This document shows, one piece after another, positions 10,837 through 22,786 of a DNA stretch of 64,000 nucleotides. The position numbers were made by a program, and so were the translations under genes. This stretch comes from Chamaecyparis obtusa. Its lineage: Eukaryota > Streptophyta > Pinopsida > Cupressales > Cupressaceae. The stretch is from positions 124,001 to 188,000 of the forward strand of contig BSBK01008841.1 of assembly GCA_027943335.1 (NCBI GenBank), read 5' to 3'. The notes beneath the pieces are model-generated. The model was not told the DNA's origin, made no database searches, and saw nothing but the letters and a program-made list of their open reading frames with translations. Every line of letters begins with the position of its first letter. Within the stretch, counting starts at the first letter, position 1.

Positions 10837-11688
10837 TGATGAAGGGTGCTCCCCTTAATACCACAAACACATAAAAAAAATAGAGAAACAACAACAAAAA
10901 TATGCAAGAACAGGAAATTGGCTTCTTATTATCTCCACAAATGTGGAATTACAAACTTTCAGAATTACAATATGAAAAGCCACATGGGCATTCCTTACAA
11001 TATTCTGTAGGATAAAGCCTCGAATCAATACCCAGATCTACTACCCAGAACTACCCTAGTAAACACTACGGGCCTTCTTTATATAGGCATTTTCTACTGC
11101 CCGAGAAGGTTTTAGAAATTTAGCCCTTAGGGCCGACCAAACTTAGAATTATTTTATTTTTCAATTTATTACATCAAAGTTGGCTCAAAATAACTTTTGA
11201 AACTCGAACAAAAATTTTGAAAGAAAATTATTTTCTGCCATTTCAGGTGACCCAACTTCTGGAGACCATAAGTCATCACTAGTTGACCCGATGGACTATT
11301 ATAACCCCAATTCAGAAAGGCCAGAAAGTGCTCTATTGGCTTGACTCATGCAAGCACTTGTAATGAAAATCTTTGACCTCATCCAGGGCCTCTAAAGCCT
11401 TCAAAATTGAGTTCAAAGTTTCTGTACCCTGCTACTAATACTGAAAATCTTCAATATCTTCAAAACTAGACCTGATCTAACCATGAAACTTTGCTGGCAG
11501 GCTGATATGACTAAGATGAACCTACACATGTAAAATCAGAACATTCTGACATCGTAAGACAAACTTAGTAAAAATAGAAAATTTCCATAAATAATAGCTC
11601 TGCACAAGATAGCCCTTATTGAATACAAAAATAAAAATATTTTTGGGTGATGCAAGATTGCTCTTACACCCAAGATGCTCCTGCATCA
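10837..11688 (-). repeat. 3' LTR of Gypsy A
   Basis: The 852-bp LTR starts TGATGAAGGGTGC and ends CTGCATCA on the plus strand. Both ends match, in reverse complement, the 859-bp solo LTR at 57487-58345, which has a confirmed target duplication, so these boundaries are well supported. Five bases left of it are GGGAT; the partner duplication cannot be checked because the far end of the A/B array is lost. Confidence 0.9.
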
Positions 11689-13334
11689 GACACCCAAGGT
11701 AATTTGAAAAGTGACCCCATCATGACTCAGGTGTGTAGAGGAAAACCAAGATGGTTAACCTCCTCCTTTGTTAGCCATGATGAATCTTCAATAGGTCATC
11801 CTTTCCATTTGACCAAATACTTTTCATATGTCATGTTCCTTGTGCTTCTTCCAACACGACTATCCAATATGTCTTTAATCTCCTTGATATCTGAACTAGT
11901 TGCTAGAATACTCCACTGTGCTACTGTAACCTCATCTTCAACACCTCCTTCATGATACTCTATCAAATTCAAAATGTTAAACATTGGTGAAATATTCAAC
12001 TCAGTAGGCAATTCTACCTCACATGCATTTCCTGAATCATGCTTCTTTAGTATCTTACATGGCCCAAACTTCATCATTTTCAACTTGTTATATATACCAA
12101 CCGAAAATAGCTCCTTCCACAAATGAACCATGACCTCATCTCCAACCTGAAATTCCTTATGCCTACTTTTCACATCTACTTTAGCCTTATATTGCACATT
12201 CATCTTGGTAATATGCTTCCTCACCTCCTCATGGATATTCTTCAAGTGTTCCACAAAATCTTTAGCTTCAGCACTACTTATTTCTCCTTTATCTATCTAT
12301 CTCAATTATGATGTATTTCTGGGACTACTCCCATATAGAATCTAGAATGGTGATTTACCAGTGCTTCCGTTGACTAAATTATTGTATGAAAATTCTACCT
12401 GTGGTAAAATCAAATCCCATCCTACTGGGTTATCCCCAACCAAACCTCTCAGCAAATTTTCTAAACTCCTATTCACCACATTTGTCTATCCATCAGTCTA
12501 TGGATGATGTGATGAACTAAATTTCAAATATGTCTTCAACTTCTTCCACAATGTATGTCAAAAATATCCAACAAACATAGTGTCTCGATCTGAAACTATG
12601 GTCTTTGGCAAACCATGTAGTCACACTACTTCTTTGAAAAACAATTCTGCTACATGAACAACATCATTAGTCTTCTTGTAGGGAATAAAATGTGCCATCT
12701 TTGAAAATCTGTCAACTACCACAAAAATTGAATCATGTCCCCACTATGTTCTTGGTAAACCAAGAACAAAGTCCATACTGATATCCTCCCAAGGTTTCTC
12801 TGGTACAGGTAATGGCTGATACAATCCTGTATTCTTCTTCACTCCTTTCGCCATCTGACATACTCTACAACTCTGTACAAACTTCTTGACATCTTGCTGC
12901 AACTATGGCAAATAATAATTCTCACTAACCAAAGAAAAGATTTTATCACGACCAAAAAGTCCAGCCAATCCTCCGCCATGCTTCTCCTTGATAAGATTCT
13001 CCCTCATAGAACTTCTTGGAATGCACAATTGACTCCCTCTAAATAGCATATCATCCTGAATGATGAAATCCAGCCACTTCGTTCTGTCTAGAGTAACATG
13101 TTCTTTACAAGATTTCCAAGCTTCTCCAAAATCAAGATCCTCTGGATACATATTCTTGAGTTCCTTGAACCCAACCACCTCAATCTGCATCTTTGTCAAC
13201 AATAGTTGCCTTCTGCTAAGCACATCTACAACCCTGTTAGACTTTCCACTTCTGTGTTTCAAAACAAATATATAACTCTGCAAAAAATAAACCCATTTCA
13301 AATGCCTTTGATTCAACTTTCCTTGACTATTCAA
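11689..13334 (-). pseudogene. Gypsy A integrase with C-terminal chromodomain
   Basis: Minus-strand frames 12903-13334 and 11796-12254, joined by a stop-rich stretch, encode integrase. The zinc-binding part lies near 12850-12960, the core follows ([15 protein letters not shown] region near 12720; SSHHP near 12500), then the C-terminal EFQVGDEVMVHL domain. The end reads EIKDILDSRVGRSTRN then YEKYLVKWKG and SSWLTKEE, a chromodomain that in such elements directs integration to heterochromatin. Stops interrupt the core several times (at former CAG/TGG codons). The reading frame continues without a polypurine tract to the LTR border at 11688 and in copy B extends into the LTR. Confidence 0.92.
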
Positions 13335-14369
13335 CTATTGCAAAGCTTGATGATCAGTATGCAAAATAAACTCCTTAGGAAGCAGACAATGTCTCCACTT
13401 CTTCAATGCCTAAACTATAGCATAAAATTCCTGATCATAAACAAAATATTTTCTCTTGGCATCATTTAACTTCTCACTGAAATAAGCAACAAGTTTTCAT
13501 TTTTGGCTCATAACAGCTCCTATTGCAGTACCGCTAGCATCACAATCTACTTGAAACACCTTATTTAAATCTGGAAGTGCTAAAACAAGCTGTTCTGTAA
13601 CTTTTTGTTTCAATAATTGAAAACTCTTTTTTGCCCCATTAGTCCACTTAAACTCTTTTCTATCCCCTCTCATTGTTTCAGTCAAGGGACCACAAATACT
13701 GCTAAAATTTCTGATAAACTTTGTATAAAAATTAGCTAGACCATGAAAAGATCTTACCTTGGTAGCAGTCCTTGGAGCAGGCCAATTAAGGATAGCATGT
13801 ACCTTCTCTAGGTCCATTTTTAGACCTTCTGTGGAAACTACAAATCCCAAATACACTAACTCTTTCTTCACAAAACTACACTTCTTCAAATTAATCAACA
13901 ATTTCTCATCTCTCAATTTCTCAAACACCATACGAATATGCATCATATGTTCCTCTAATGTCTTGCTAAAGATCAAAATATCATCTAGGTACACAATGAC
14001 AAACTTACCTAGAAATTCTTTCAGAACCTCATTCATGAGCCACATAAAAGTGCTCGATGCATTGGTTAGCCCAAAAGGCATCACTAACCACTCATATAGT
14101 CCTTCCTTTGTCTTGAAGAGAGTCTTCCATTCATCTTCTTCTCTGATCTAAATCTGGTGATATCCACTCTTCAGATATATCTTTGAGAAATACATAGCTC
14201 CACTCAAACAATCCATAATATCATCCATTCGTGGCAATGGAAACCTATACTTGATTGTGATCTTGTTTATTGCTTTGGAATCTGTACACATCCTCCATTC
14301 TCCATTCTTCTTTGGTGCTAATACTACTGGTGCAACACATGGACTTAGGCTCTCCTAAATCAATCCCTT
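13335..14369 (-). pseudogene. Gypsy A reverse transcriptase and RNase H
   Basis: Frame 13497-14084 contains [19 protein letters not shown], the catalytic [11 protein letters not shown] (about residue 40), YLGFVVS, the [18 protein letters not shown] thumb region, and [19 protein letters not shown], the first motif of RNase H. The rest of RNase H continues in broken frames to about 13335, ending in HRSGKSNRVVDVLSRR, the tether to integrase. Upstream, 14090-14369 holds the RT palm/fingers in interrupted frame. The catalytic Asp pair is intact but the frame is not. Confidence 0.92.
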
Positions 14370-15131
14370 CTATAACAACTCATGTATTTGTCTATTCAAC
14401 TCTTCACTTTCTGTTGGTGTCATTCTATGTGCTACCTTGTTTGGAAAACTAGCTCTTGGAATCAAATCCATCTGATGACTGATCTTCCTTACCGGTGGTA
14501 ATCCATCAGGTACATTATCAAATATAATATACTGAAACTCATTCAACAAATCTGCAACCTGTACATGTACATCCTCTACTTCTTCTTTACCAGCTTTTGG
14601 AATTAAAGCAAAACACACATGCTCATGCCTCATACCATCTAGCAATTTTCTTCCATCAATAAATGTTATTCTTGCATTACCACATACTTTTTCTTCGGTC
14701 TCCTTCAATGGCTTTAGCTTATGTCGCACTCCATCCTTTGTGAGGGAATATGTATTCGCACGACCATCATGTATAGCACATCTGTCAAACTGCCATGGTC
14801 TACCGAACAACATATGACATGCATCCATAGATATGATATCACATAGTACCTCATCTTGGTACGCACCGAGCTTGACCTTTACCAGGCACTATTCACTGAC
14901 CATGACCTTGTGGTCATCCTGCACCCAAGCAATCCGATATGGATGTGGGTTTTTTTGTCTCTTGAGCTTCAACTTTGTGACCATCTCTTCTAATGCCAAA
15001 TTGTCAGTGCTTCCACTATCAATAATCACATCACAACATTTACCCTCACACTTGCATCTAGTGTGAAATAGGCTTCTCCTCTGTTCAGGTTCATTCTCAC
15101 CACTCAGTAGGACTCTTCTGTTAATCAACAT
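14370..15131 (-). pseudogene. Gypsy A protease and RT N-terminus
   Basis: Frame 14889-15131 reads CDVIIDSGSTDNLALEEMV, an aspartic protease with the D-S-G catalytic motif. It is followed, after a stop, by frame 14370-14828 (MDACHMLFGRPWQFDRCAIH), the typical C-terminal half of Gypsy protease (ILLGRPW motif), and the tether to the RT. The element encodes the protease between gag and RT in a single original polyprotein. Confidence 0.9.
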
Positions 15132-16235
15132 TTCTCCTCTTTCAACATCTTCTAAATTTGATGATCTGGCATCTTCATCTACATGTGCAACTCTGCCTTG
15201 GCCTTCATTCCTCCTATCTATCCTTCCCTGGTGTTGAGGACATTCAAATGCCCTATGACCTTCTTCTCCATAGTGGAAACATGTTCCACGTAAGGCTCCT
15301 CTTCTTGAACCTTGTCCTCTTCCTCTTCCTCTCTGATCTCTATTATTCTGATCTTAGAAATGATTAGAATTGTTTCCTCTCTGATTTTGACTGCTACTAG
15401 CCTCATCCTTCTTTTTTGAATCTTCATTTTGGCCTCCATATGATCGTCCACCAGATCATCCACCACGACCTCTTTCATTTTGTCTTCTCTCTAACTTCTT
15501 GTTCAGCTTTTCCTCCACTTTTAGGGAAAATTGGTATGCCTCTTCAATACTGTTCATTCAAACCAAATTCACCTCCTCCTAAATCCTAGACCTCAAACCA
15601 TTAAGGTAATGAGTGAATTTCTCCTTATCAACTTCCGCATGGCCTGTTCTGATGAGGATTCGATAGAAATCCTCTGTATACTCCTAAACAGATCATCTCG
15701 CTTGCTTCAAACTTTGCATTTTCTTTAGTATGTCAAGCTCATAATCAACAGGGATGAACTATCACTTCAATTCATCCACCATCTGATCCCATCTTGTGAT
15801 TTTATCTTTCCCTCTTCTATTTCACTCCAATTGAATCTCTTGCCACTAGATCTTCGCATGACCTTTTAGTCTGGCATTCACGAATTTGACCCTATCAAGA
15901 TCCTCAATATCTTCATACTCAAAATATTCTTCACATTCATTGATCCAGTCGATCAATTCTTCTAGGTTAAGATTTCCTGAAAATGCAGGAACCTAAATCT
16001 TATGTCTTTTTCCGATCTTGGAAATGGCTCGAAAAAATCTTTCTTCCTCTTGGTTCATAACTTTGACTTCTCCTTCTTGATCTTCTTCTTCGGCTTCATC
16101 CTTGCTTTCATCACTGACATTAAGATTCATTCCTCTACGAATCTCCTCTTGCAATGCTCACACTTATTTCTAGAGTGCTCTAACCTGAGGTGTTACAACA
16201 CCAGCTCTTCCACCACGTTCCCTTCATCGAGGCAT
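15132..16235 (-). pseudogene. Gypsy A gag
   Basis: Gag starts at the ATG at 16235 (MPR; copy B reads MPPRSEHGRR) and is broken by stops from the first few codons on. The retrotransposon-gag domain lies near 15550-15950 in interrupted frame; a Glu/Arg-rich stretch precedes a single zinc knuckle near 15260-15300 reading CFHYGEEGHRAFEC. The second Cys of the CX2CX4HX4C motif is Tyr, as it also is in copy B, so this loss predates the duplication or was present in the active parent. Confidence 0.85.
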
Positions 16236-16320
16236 TTTCGTGATGCGTGCTAAAACCCTAATCACGGTCCTGGTGCAAATTGCCTCACAGTCAGTGATCT
16301 ATTTACACACTCAAGAACTC
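16236..16320 (-). other. Leader and degenerate primer region of Gypsy A
   Basis: On the minus strand the LTR sequence gives way to TTTGTATTAGAGCAAGAG, which resembles an iMet primer site (TGGTATCAGAGC) with substitutions and a lost base. It then runs to the gag ATG. Compared with the other LTR copies, the last 30 or so bases of the LTR (GGTATTAAGG...CATCA) are missing here. The boundary is therefore approximate. Confidence 0.55.
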
Positions 16321-17155
16321 TTGCTCTAATACAAACACATAACAAAAATAGAGAAACAACAACAACAATATGCAAAAACAAAAAATTGGCATCTTATTAT
16401 CTCCAAAAAAGTGGAATTACAGACTTTTAGAATTACAATATGCAAAGCCACATGGGGATTCCTTACAATATTTTGTAGGACAAAGCCTCGAATCAATACC
16501 TAGATCTACTACCCAGAACTGCCCTAGACAACACTACAAGCCTTCTTTATATAGGCATTTTCCACCACTCGAGAAGGTTCTAGAAATTTAGCCCTTAGGG
16601 CCGACCAAACTTAGAATTATTTTATTTTTCAATTTACTACATCAAAGTGGGCTGAAAATAACTTTTGAAACTCGAACAAAAATTTTGAATGAAAATTATT
16701 TTCTGCCATTTTAGGTGACCCGACTTTCGGAGACCATAAGTCATCACCAGTTGACCCGATGGACTATTATAACCCCAATTCGGAAAGGCCACAAAGTGCT
16801 CTACATGCTTGACTCATGCAAGTGCTTGTCACGCAAATTTTTGACCTCATCTGGGGCCTCTAAAGCCTTCAAAACCGAGTTCAAAGTTTCTGTACCCTAC
16901 TGCCAATACCAAAAATCTTCAATATCTTCAAAACTAGAACTGATCTAACCATGAAACTTTGTTGGCAGGCTGATATGACTGAGATGAACCTCCACATGTA
17001 AAATCAAAACGTTCTGAGATCGTAAGACCAAGTTACTAAAAATAGCAAGTCTCCATAAATAGCGGCTCTGCACAAGATAGCCCTTATTGAATACAAAAAA
17101 AAAATATTTTTGGGTGATGCAAGATTGCTCTTCCACTCAGGATGCTCCTCCATCA
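16320..17155 (-). repeat. LTR shared by Gypsy A (5') and Gypsy B (3')
   Basis: The LTR is homologous along its length to 10837-11688. Its right border, CCTCCATCA at 17155, is followed by the same sequence that borders the 3' LTR of A (GGTAATTTGAGAAGTGACCC), proving that the right neighbour is the 3' end of another internal region. The left border is the gag/leader side of A. One LTR thus joins two internal regions in tandem. Confidence 0.88.
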
Positions 17156-18718
17156 AACACCTGGGGTAATTTGAGAAGTGACCCTGTCACGACTCAAGTG
17201 TGTAGAGGAAAACCAAGATGGTTAACCTCCTCCTTTGTTAGCCATGATGAATCTTCAATATATCATCCTTTCTATTTGACCAAATACTTTTCATATGTCC
17301 TATTCCTTGTGCTTCTGCCAACATGACTATCCAGTATGTCTTCAATCTCCTTAATATCTGAACTGGTTGCTGGAATACTCCACTGCACTGCTGTAACCTC
17401 ATCTTCAACACCTCCTTCATGATACTCTGTCAAATCTGAAATGTTAAACATTGGTGAAATATTCAGCTTAGTAGGCAATTCTACCTCATATGCATTTCTT
17501 GAATCATGCTTCTTTAGTATCTTACATGACCCAAACTTCTTCATTTTCAACTTGTTATATGTACCAACCGGAAATCGCTACTTCCGCAAATGAACCATGA
17601 CCTCATCTCCAACTTAAAATTTGTTATGCCTCCTTTTCACATCTTTTTTAGCCTTATATTGCACATTCATCTTGGTAATATGCTTCCTCACCTCTTCATG
17701 GATGTTCTTCAAGTGTTCCGCAAAATCCTCAGCTTCAGCACTACTTATTTCTCCTTTATCTATCTTTGTCAATTCTGATGCATTTTTGGAACTACTCCCA
17801 TATACAATTTGGAATGGTGATTTACCAGTGCTCCTATTGATAGAATTATTGTATGCAAATTCTACCTGTGGTAAAATCAAATCCCTTCCTGTTGACTTAT
17901 CCCCAACCAAACATCTCAGAAAATTTTCCAAAATCCTATTCACCACCTCTGCCTGTCCATCAGTCTGTGGATGATGTGATGAACTGAATTTCAAATCTAT
18001 CTTCAACTTCTTCCACAATGTACACTAGAAATATCCAACAAACTTAGTGTCTCAATCTCAAACTATGGTCTTTGGCAAACCATGTAGTCGCACTACTTCT
18101 CTGAAAAATAATTATGGTACATGAACAACATCATTAGTCTTCTTGCAGGGAATAAAATGTGCCATCTTTGAAAATCTATCAACTACAAAAATTGAATCAT
18201 GTCCTCGCTATGTCCTTGATAAACCAAGAACAAAGTCCATATTGATATCCTCCCAATGTTTCTCTAGTATAAGTAATGGCTAATACAACCCTATATTCTA
18301 CTTCACTCCTTTCACCATCTAACATACTCTATAACTCTATATAAACTTCTTGACATCTTGCTAAAATTGTGCCAGTAATAATTCTCCCTAACCAAAGCAA
18401 GGGTTTTATCATGACCAAAATGTCCAGCCAATAGTCCGCTATGCTTCTCCTTGATGAGATTCTCCCTCATAGAACTTCTTGGAATGCACAACTGACTCCC
18501 TCTAAATAGCATATCATCCTGAATGATGAAATCCAGCCACTTTGTTCTATCTAGAGTAACAGGTCCTTTACAAGATTTCCAAGCTTCTCAAAAATCAGGA
18601 TCCTCTGGATACAAATTCTTGAGTTCCTTGAACCCAACCACCTCAATCTACATCGTTGTCAGCAATAGTTGCCTTCTACTAAGTGCATCTACAACCCTGT
18701 TAGACTTTCCACTTCTAT
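17156..18718 (-). pseudogene. Gypsy B integrase and chromodomain (3' part, split by CACTA)
   Basis: Frames 18312-18512, 17614-18018 and 17272-17550 encode integrase in pieces: MLFRGSQLCIPRSSMREN (zinc-binding region), FSSSHHPQTDGQAEVVNR and LILPQVEFAYNNSINRSTG (core), then the C-terminal domain and EIEDILDSHVGRSTRN of the chromodomain. The sequence is colinear with Gypsy A at 11689-13260. It stops at 18718, at the equivalent of A position about 13250, where the CACTA transposon inserts; the rest of B resumes at 33388. Confidence 0.9.
18716..18718. repeat. Target-site duplication of CACTA (left copy, TAT)
   Basis: TAT here equals TAT at 33385-33387. Deleting the transposon and one copy gives ACTTCTATGTTTTAAAAC, which aligns base for base with ACTTCTGTGTTTCAAAAC in Gypsy A near 13250. 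Confidence 0.95.
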
Positions 18719-18732
18719 CACTAGTACAAAAA
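18719..18732 (+). repeat. CACTA left terminal inverted repeat
   Basis: CACTAGTACAAAAA, matched perfectly by the reverse complement of 33371-33384. The match is lost immediately after these 14 bases. Confidence 0.96.
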
Positions 18733-19200
18733 CCACAATATGTGACTACATGACTAAAACTTTTAGTCTTGTGACTAAAACTAATCAAATAATACTAATT
18801 TTTTGCACTTCACATGTATAAATGACTAAATAAATGACCAATTTGATTATATGGTAAAATCATAAAGTTAGACTAATAAAAATGATTAAATAAATGGCCA
18901 AATGAATGATTGAGTAATTAGTGACTAAGTATTAGTCATCCAAATGAAAAAGATTATATATATTGTTATTTTCGTTTGATTTTTTTAAGGGAATAAATAT
19001 TGTTTCGTATTCAAATGATTAAATACTTACAAAGAATTTAATTGATCATATTTTTGTTATGTTTAATATATTTAATGCTAAATAATAAGAATTTGTTTAG
19101 TATTGAATATACAAAATATAATGTACTAAATCTTATGTATTTAGTATTTAATAAATTAAAGAATGTACTAAATATTAAATAATATTGGACTAAATTCACT
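18733..19200. repeat. CACTA left subterminal repeat region
   Basis: The motif GACTAAA and close variants (GATTAAATAAATG, GTGACTAAAAC, TTTAGTC) recur in both orientations over about 450 bp. The same motifs fill 32905-33370 at the other end. In this superfamily such subterminal arrays bind transposase; here the role is inferred from position. Confidence 0.85.
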
Positions 19201-19813
19201 TTTATTTAATAATATATATTATATTATAATTATGATTCACATCTAATAGACAAATATGAATTACATAAACAATATAATATATATTATAAAATAAAAAGTT
19301 AATAATCTTTGTAGAATAGATATGTGTAGTTTTTTAATAGTTTTTCCATCCAAATTTGTGCTATCCACCTCTTATTATAGTGAAATTATTGAAGTGAATT
19401 AATTGGTGAGACAACAATATACCTTATTCGTTAGATGCAATTAGTGAGAATTACAACTCATGAAACATAGGTCAATGAGTTTGACTCAAAAGCTATACAG
19501 TTGAGCCCTAAAATGTGAAGTTTGATGGATATTATGGTGTGGCAAAGGCTTATAAAATGTGAATTGAATTTAGGTAAATGATTGTTAAGTCAGGAATATG
19601 ATATGTTGCCATCCTTACCTCATACCACTAGTCAAAAGTAAAATTCACCTTTAATAATTAAACAAATTCATAAAATGTTAAATGCTAACTATTTATCTTT
19701 TATGTACATATAGATTATACCATATATATAATTTCCAACTACATAACCTATACATCCCATTTTGATGCAATTAGTAATTTTTATTATTATTATTTATGAT
19801 ATTATTTTTTACT
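19201..19813. other. AT-rich CACTA interior without recognisable content
   Basis: No long frame, repeat array or RNA is apparent to me here. Simple AT-rich sequence, probably part of the element arm. Confidence 0.4.
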
Positions 19814-20092
19814 CTATTTTCCCACTCCAAAGAAACATACTTTAAAAAAAAAATTTGGGGGCGGGAAAGAGTAAAATAACGAATGGCCATTATGTGCATA
19901 TGATGCACCCAAGTGAAGGTATGGTTGCTCATTGAAGGCCCTGTGATTGATGCCAGTAATAGCAATGGATGATGCTATAGGCATAACTACAGCCACAGCC
20001 ACAACCTGCAGGGCCCTAGGTGGAGCCACAACCTCAGGCTTAACAATACGCACAATGATACCCATAGCAGCATTCACCACATCAGATGTCAC
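19814..20092 (-). pseudogene. Unrecognised GC-richer coding-like fragment in CACTA
   Basis: The upstream part of this 92-codon frame (TSDVVNAAMGIIVRIVKPEV, then APPRALQVVAVAVV and ASSIAITGINHRAFNEQPYL) lies in DNA clearly richer in G+C than its surroundings (about 19880-20095), as expected of an acquired exon. The last 20 residues run into AT-rich flank. I do not recognise the source gene. It could also be a chance open frame. Confidence 0.35.
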
Positions 20093-22447
20093 ATGACCCT
20101 ACATCTAAAGAGAAGATAAGATTTCTCTTGGTCGAAGATTCATAGTTCTTGATGGATGAAACTTCTTTGCACAATTTCTTTAATGACATCACTAAAGAGG
20201 CATGTATTCATAGGTTTTGGCTTACTTTTTCTGAACTATTTTTTTAATTTTGGAATCAATTTATAGTGTTAGTGTTTGATGTGATATATATGTTGGAATT
20301 AGTAACAGATAGTATGATCTAGAGATAGATGAATGGATTAAAAATATGGATTCCATGTTTGTGTTTCCCCAAGGAGAAGTGCTTGCAAATTTGTTCTTGT
20401 ATTTTGCAGGAAGGTGGGTACTATTAGAGATGCTTTTTCACTCGTAGTAGTCATCCATGCTTGCCAACTCTTCTATAGGAGAATTTATGTGTTTAGACTA
20501 AGATCTGAGAATTTTGGGTTCTGGCACAGGTGCCTTGGAATGACAACACATTTCAGCATTTTGGGGTAATTGATTCAATTTCAGAGGGTAAATACTTCTT
20601 TTATAGCCTCTATGTTTGTTTTTCTCTATGCTGCAGATTATGAAAGTAACAGGAGAGTTTCCAGACTGTAAAGTCGGATAAAATATCTATACATTTGGGG
20701 ACTAAATTTTAGAATGGATGATAGCTATTTTTAAAATCCCTCCCTTTTATCATACACCATCACAACTTGTGTGTCATTAGAGAGGTTATTTTGAAAAAAA
20801 CAAGAACAAATGTAAGAAAATAGTTTACATTTTTGGGCCAAGAATACTTCTCTGTTCCAACTAAAGGATCCTCTAGATAAGATGCCTTATTAGAAAAACC
20901 TTAAATAGTTTATGTCAATAGTATTCAAATGGAATATAAACTCTGAGGCCTCTATTTGCATAATGAGCTTGTCAACATGTATCCTAAGTGAGGGAGAGAG
21001 TAAGTACCATGTTCGTCCTTTCATGTTTCTCGTTGCAACTCAAAAGTGTTCATGCACCTTATGCTCAATAATTTTTTGTTATTTTCTTTCTTATGCTTCT
21101 TACGTATTAAATATTTTATTTTGCCTCCATGATTGATGGCCCATTTAAATGCAATATTTAGATGAAGATAGGCACTGGTAGGATGATAAGAGGTCAGAGG
21201 AAGGAGCTATTACCAACAAGGATACAATTTAGTTATTGTGCAAACACTTTGCATGTCTCCACCCCTAATGCTTAGTAATGATCACTAGGAAAGTTGGTAA
21301 GAGATGATTAATTAGAAAGTTTAATTTCTAATGAAATTTCAGTTAATAAAGCCACTATTAGCATATTTCTATAATGTTATGGTCTAATTATGGCAGTGTT
21401 GTTTTTACCAATGAGCTTAAAAGTTTCAAATCCCTTCGGGATGCTATTGTTGAGTGTATATGTTAGAGAAGAGATCCCTTTTTGTGACCTCACCAATTCA
21501 TAGTTGTAGGTCAGAGGCATTAGCCCCTCTTCAATAAAGAAATCACACCTACTAGAAATAATTTAATAATGTTTTCTGATCTGTTATCAAATTATAGAGC
21601 TTAACTGTAAATACGATCGATATCCCACCTCATATATGCAATCGATCATAGATCAGATTCATTATAAAGGCTTCCTGGATTGTAAAATTACTAATATTTT
21701 GACACTAAAACTAGGTTTAAAAATAGATAAACAAACTGAAATGACAAAATTTATATTTTGTATTTGTAAACAACCATGAGCTAATCAATCGTAATTTATC
21801 ATCAAGTTTGATACCCAAAGTTGGGCATGCTGAGTAATAAGAACAGACATTTTTTTTAACTTACCTTGGTCTATGATCTGTTCACCTTCTAAGGGCGCAT
21901 AACATTAAGCTAGTATCAATTCTAGAAGATGTCGATGAAATTAAAGTCATATGCATTACAATTGATATGAGGATTCGTCATATTTACAAATTTTAGGGCC
22001 AAATTTGGCAGCCACTGTTGCCTCCTACACATTTGAATTTCGATAGCAATATTACTATATATTTGTAGTTTATATTTTTTTATATTTTGAATATAATATG
22101 TATGTGCTTTGACAATGAATGTTTCTGCAATGATAAATCACTTTCCCAAATCATTCTAAATATATCAAGCTTCTACAATATCCATGATGAATGTTTTATC
22201 AATGTTATGTTATGCGTATTTGAAATTTCTCTATATTTTAAAAATTCCTTTTTTTTAATAGCCATTACATAAAAATGGCCCAAAGCTATTCCCTTTTGGA
22301 AAGTCAATGGATCATAGCTAATATTAAATAGATAAGAGACTTGATTTGTATTTAAAGTACATGTTCATAGTCTGGGTAGTTGAGAGAACTGACTGCACCA
22401 TCTATAACAAAGGAGAGGAATTTAGTCAAGTCTTAAGAAGAGCATAC
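20093..22447. other. CACTA interior without confident features
   Basis: About 2.3 kb of AT-rich sequence. Short frames at 20912-21136 and 22087-22272 look random. I see no splice-site-bounded exon that I can name. Confidence 0.4.
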
Positions 22448-22786
22448 CTCTTAGTTTGATGCGTTGAAGCTCCAAGAATTAGAAATGAAGCTTTCAAAGC
22501 ACCTACCTCATCAACCAAACCTTTCTCAACACTAGAGTGAATGAGCACCTTTGCTTCAACCTTTACCTGCCATCAAATTGTAGTAGGAAAAATTGTAAAT
22601 CTGATATTGTGCAAAAGTTTAGTTTAAAGAGAAGGTGATTAGCTATATACCTGTTTGGCCTGGCATAAGTTTGTGAATACCCCTAAAATATTTATAGTAA
22701 ATAGATTTTCCTTATCTATCTTGTTCTGTGTTGAGTCGAGCTTCTTTTCATCCTTCAGAAATGCACATTTGCTAAAACAAACAGAC
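22448..22786 (-). pseudogene. Captured universal-stress-protein-like gene fragment (two exons)
   Basis: On the minus strand, exon 1 (22786-22651, 136 bp) follows an acceptor TTCCTTTCAG and ends at a donor CAG/GTATAT; exon 2 (22566-22448, 119 bp) follows TGATGGCAG and ends AAGAG/GTATGC. Both are open in one phase and join in frame. The product around the junction, LCQAKQVKVEAKVLIHSSVE, then EVGALKASFLILGAS, resembles the beta-alpha-beta nucleotide-binding fold of plant universal stress proteins or USP-containing kinases (the VEVEALV...LVLGAS pattern). Upstream and downstream exons are not evident. The fragment lies inside the CACTA transposon, so it is a transduplicated piece, not a working gene. 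Confidence 0.55.

Larger units (their letters stand above)
10837..17155 (-). mobile_element. Chromodomain Ty3/Gypsy retrotransposon A (complete but decayed)
   Basis: Two LTRs (10837-11688 and about 16320-17155) flank a minus-strand internal region encoding gag, protease, RT, RNase H, integrase and a C-terminal chromodomain, which places it among chromoviruses. It inserted into the unknown ORF of family E at 10836. Many in-frame TAG/TAA/TGA codons replace CAG/CAA/CGA/TGG codons, so it is inactive. Its right-hand LTR is also joined to the 3' internal end of copy B, forming LTR-internal-LTR-internal. Confidence 0.93.
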
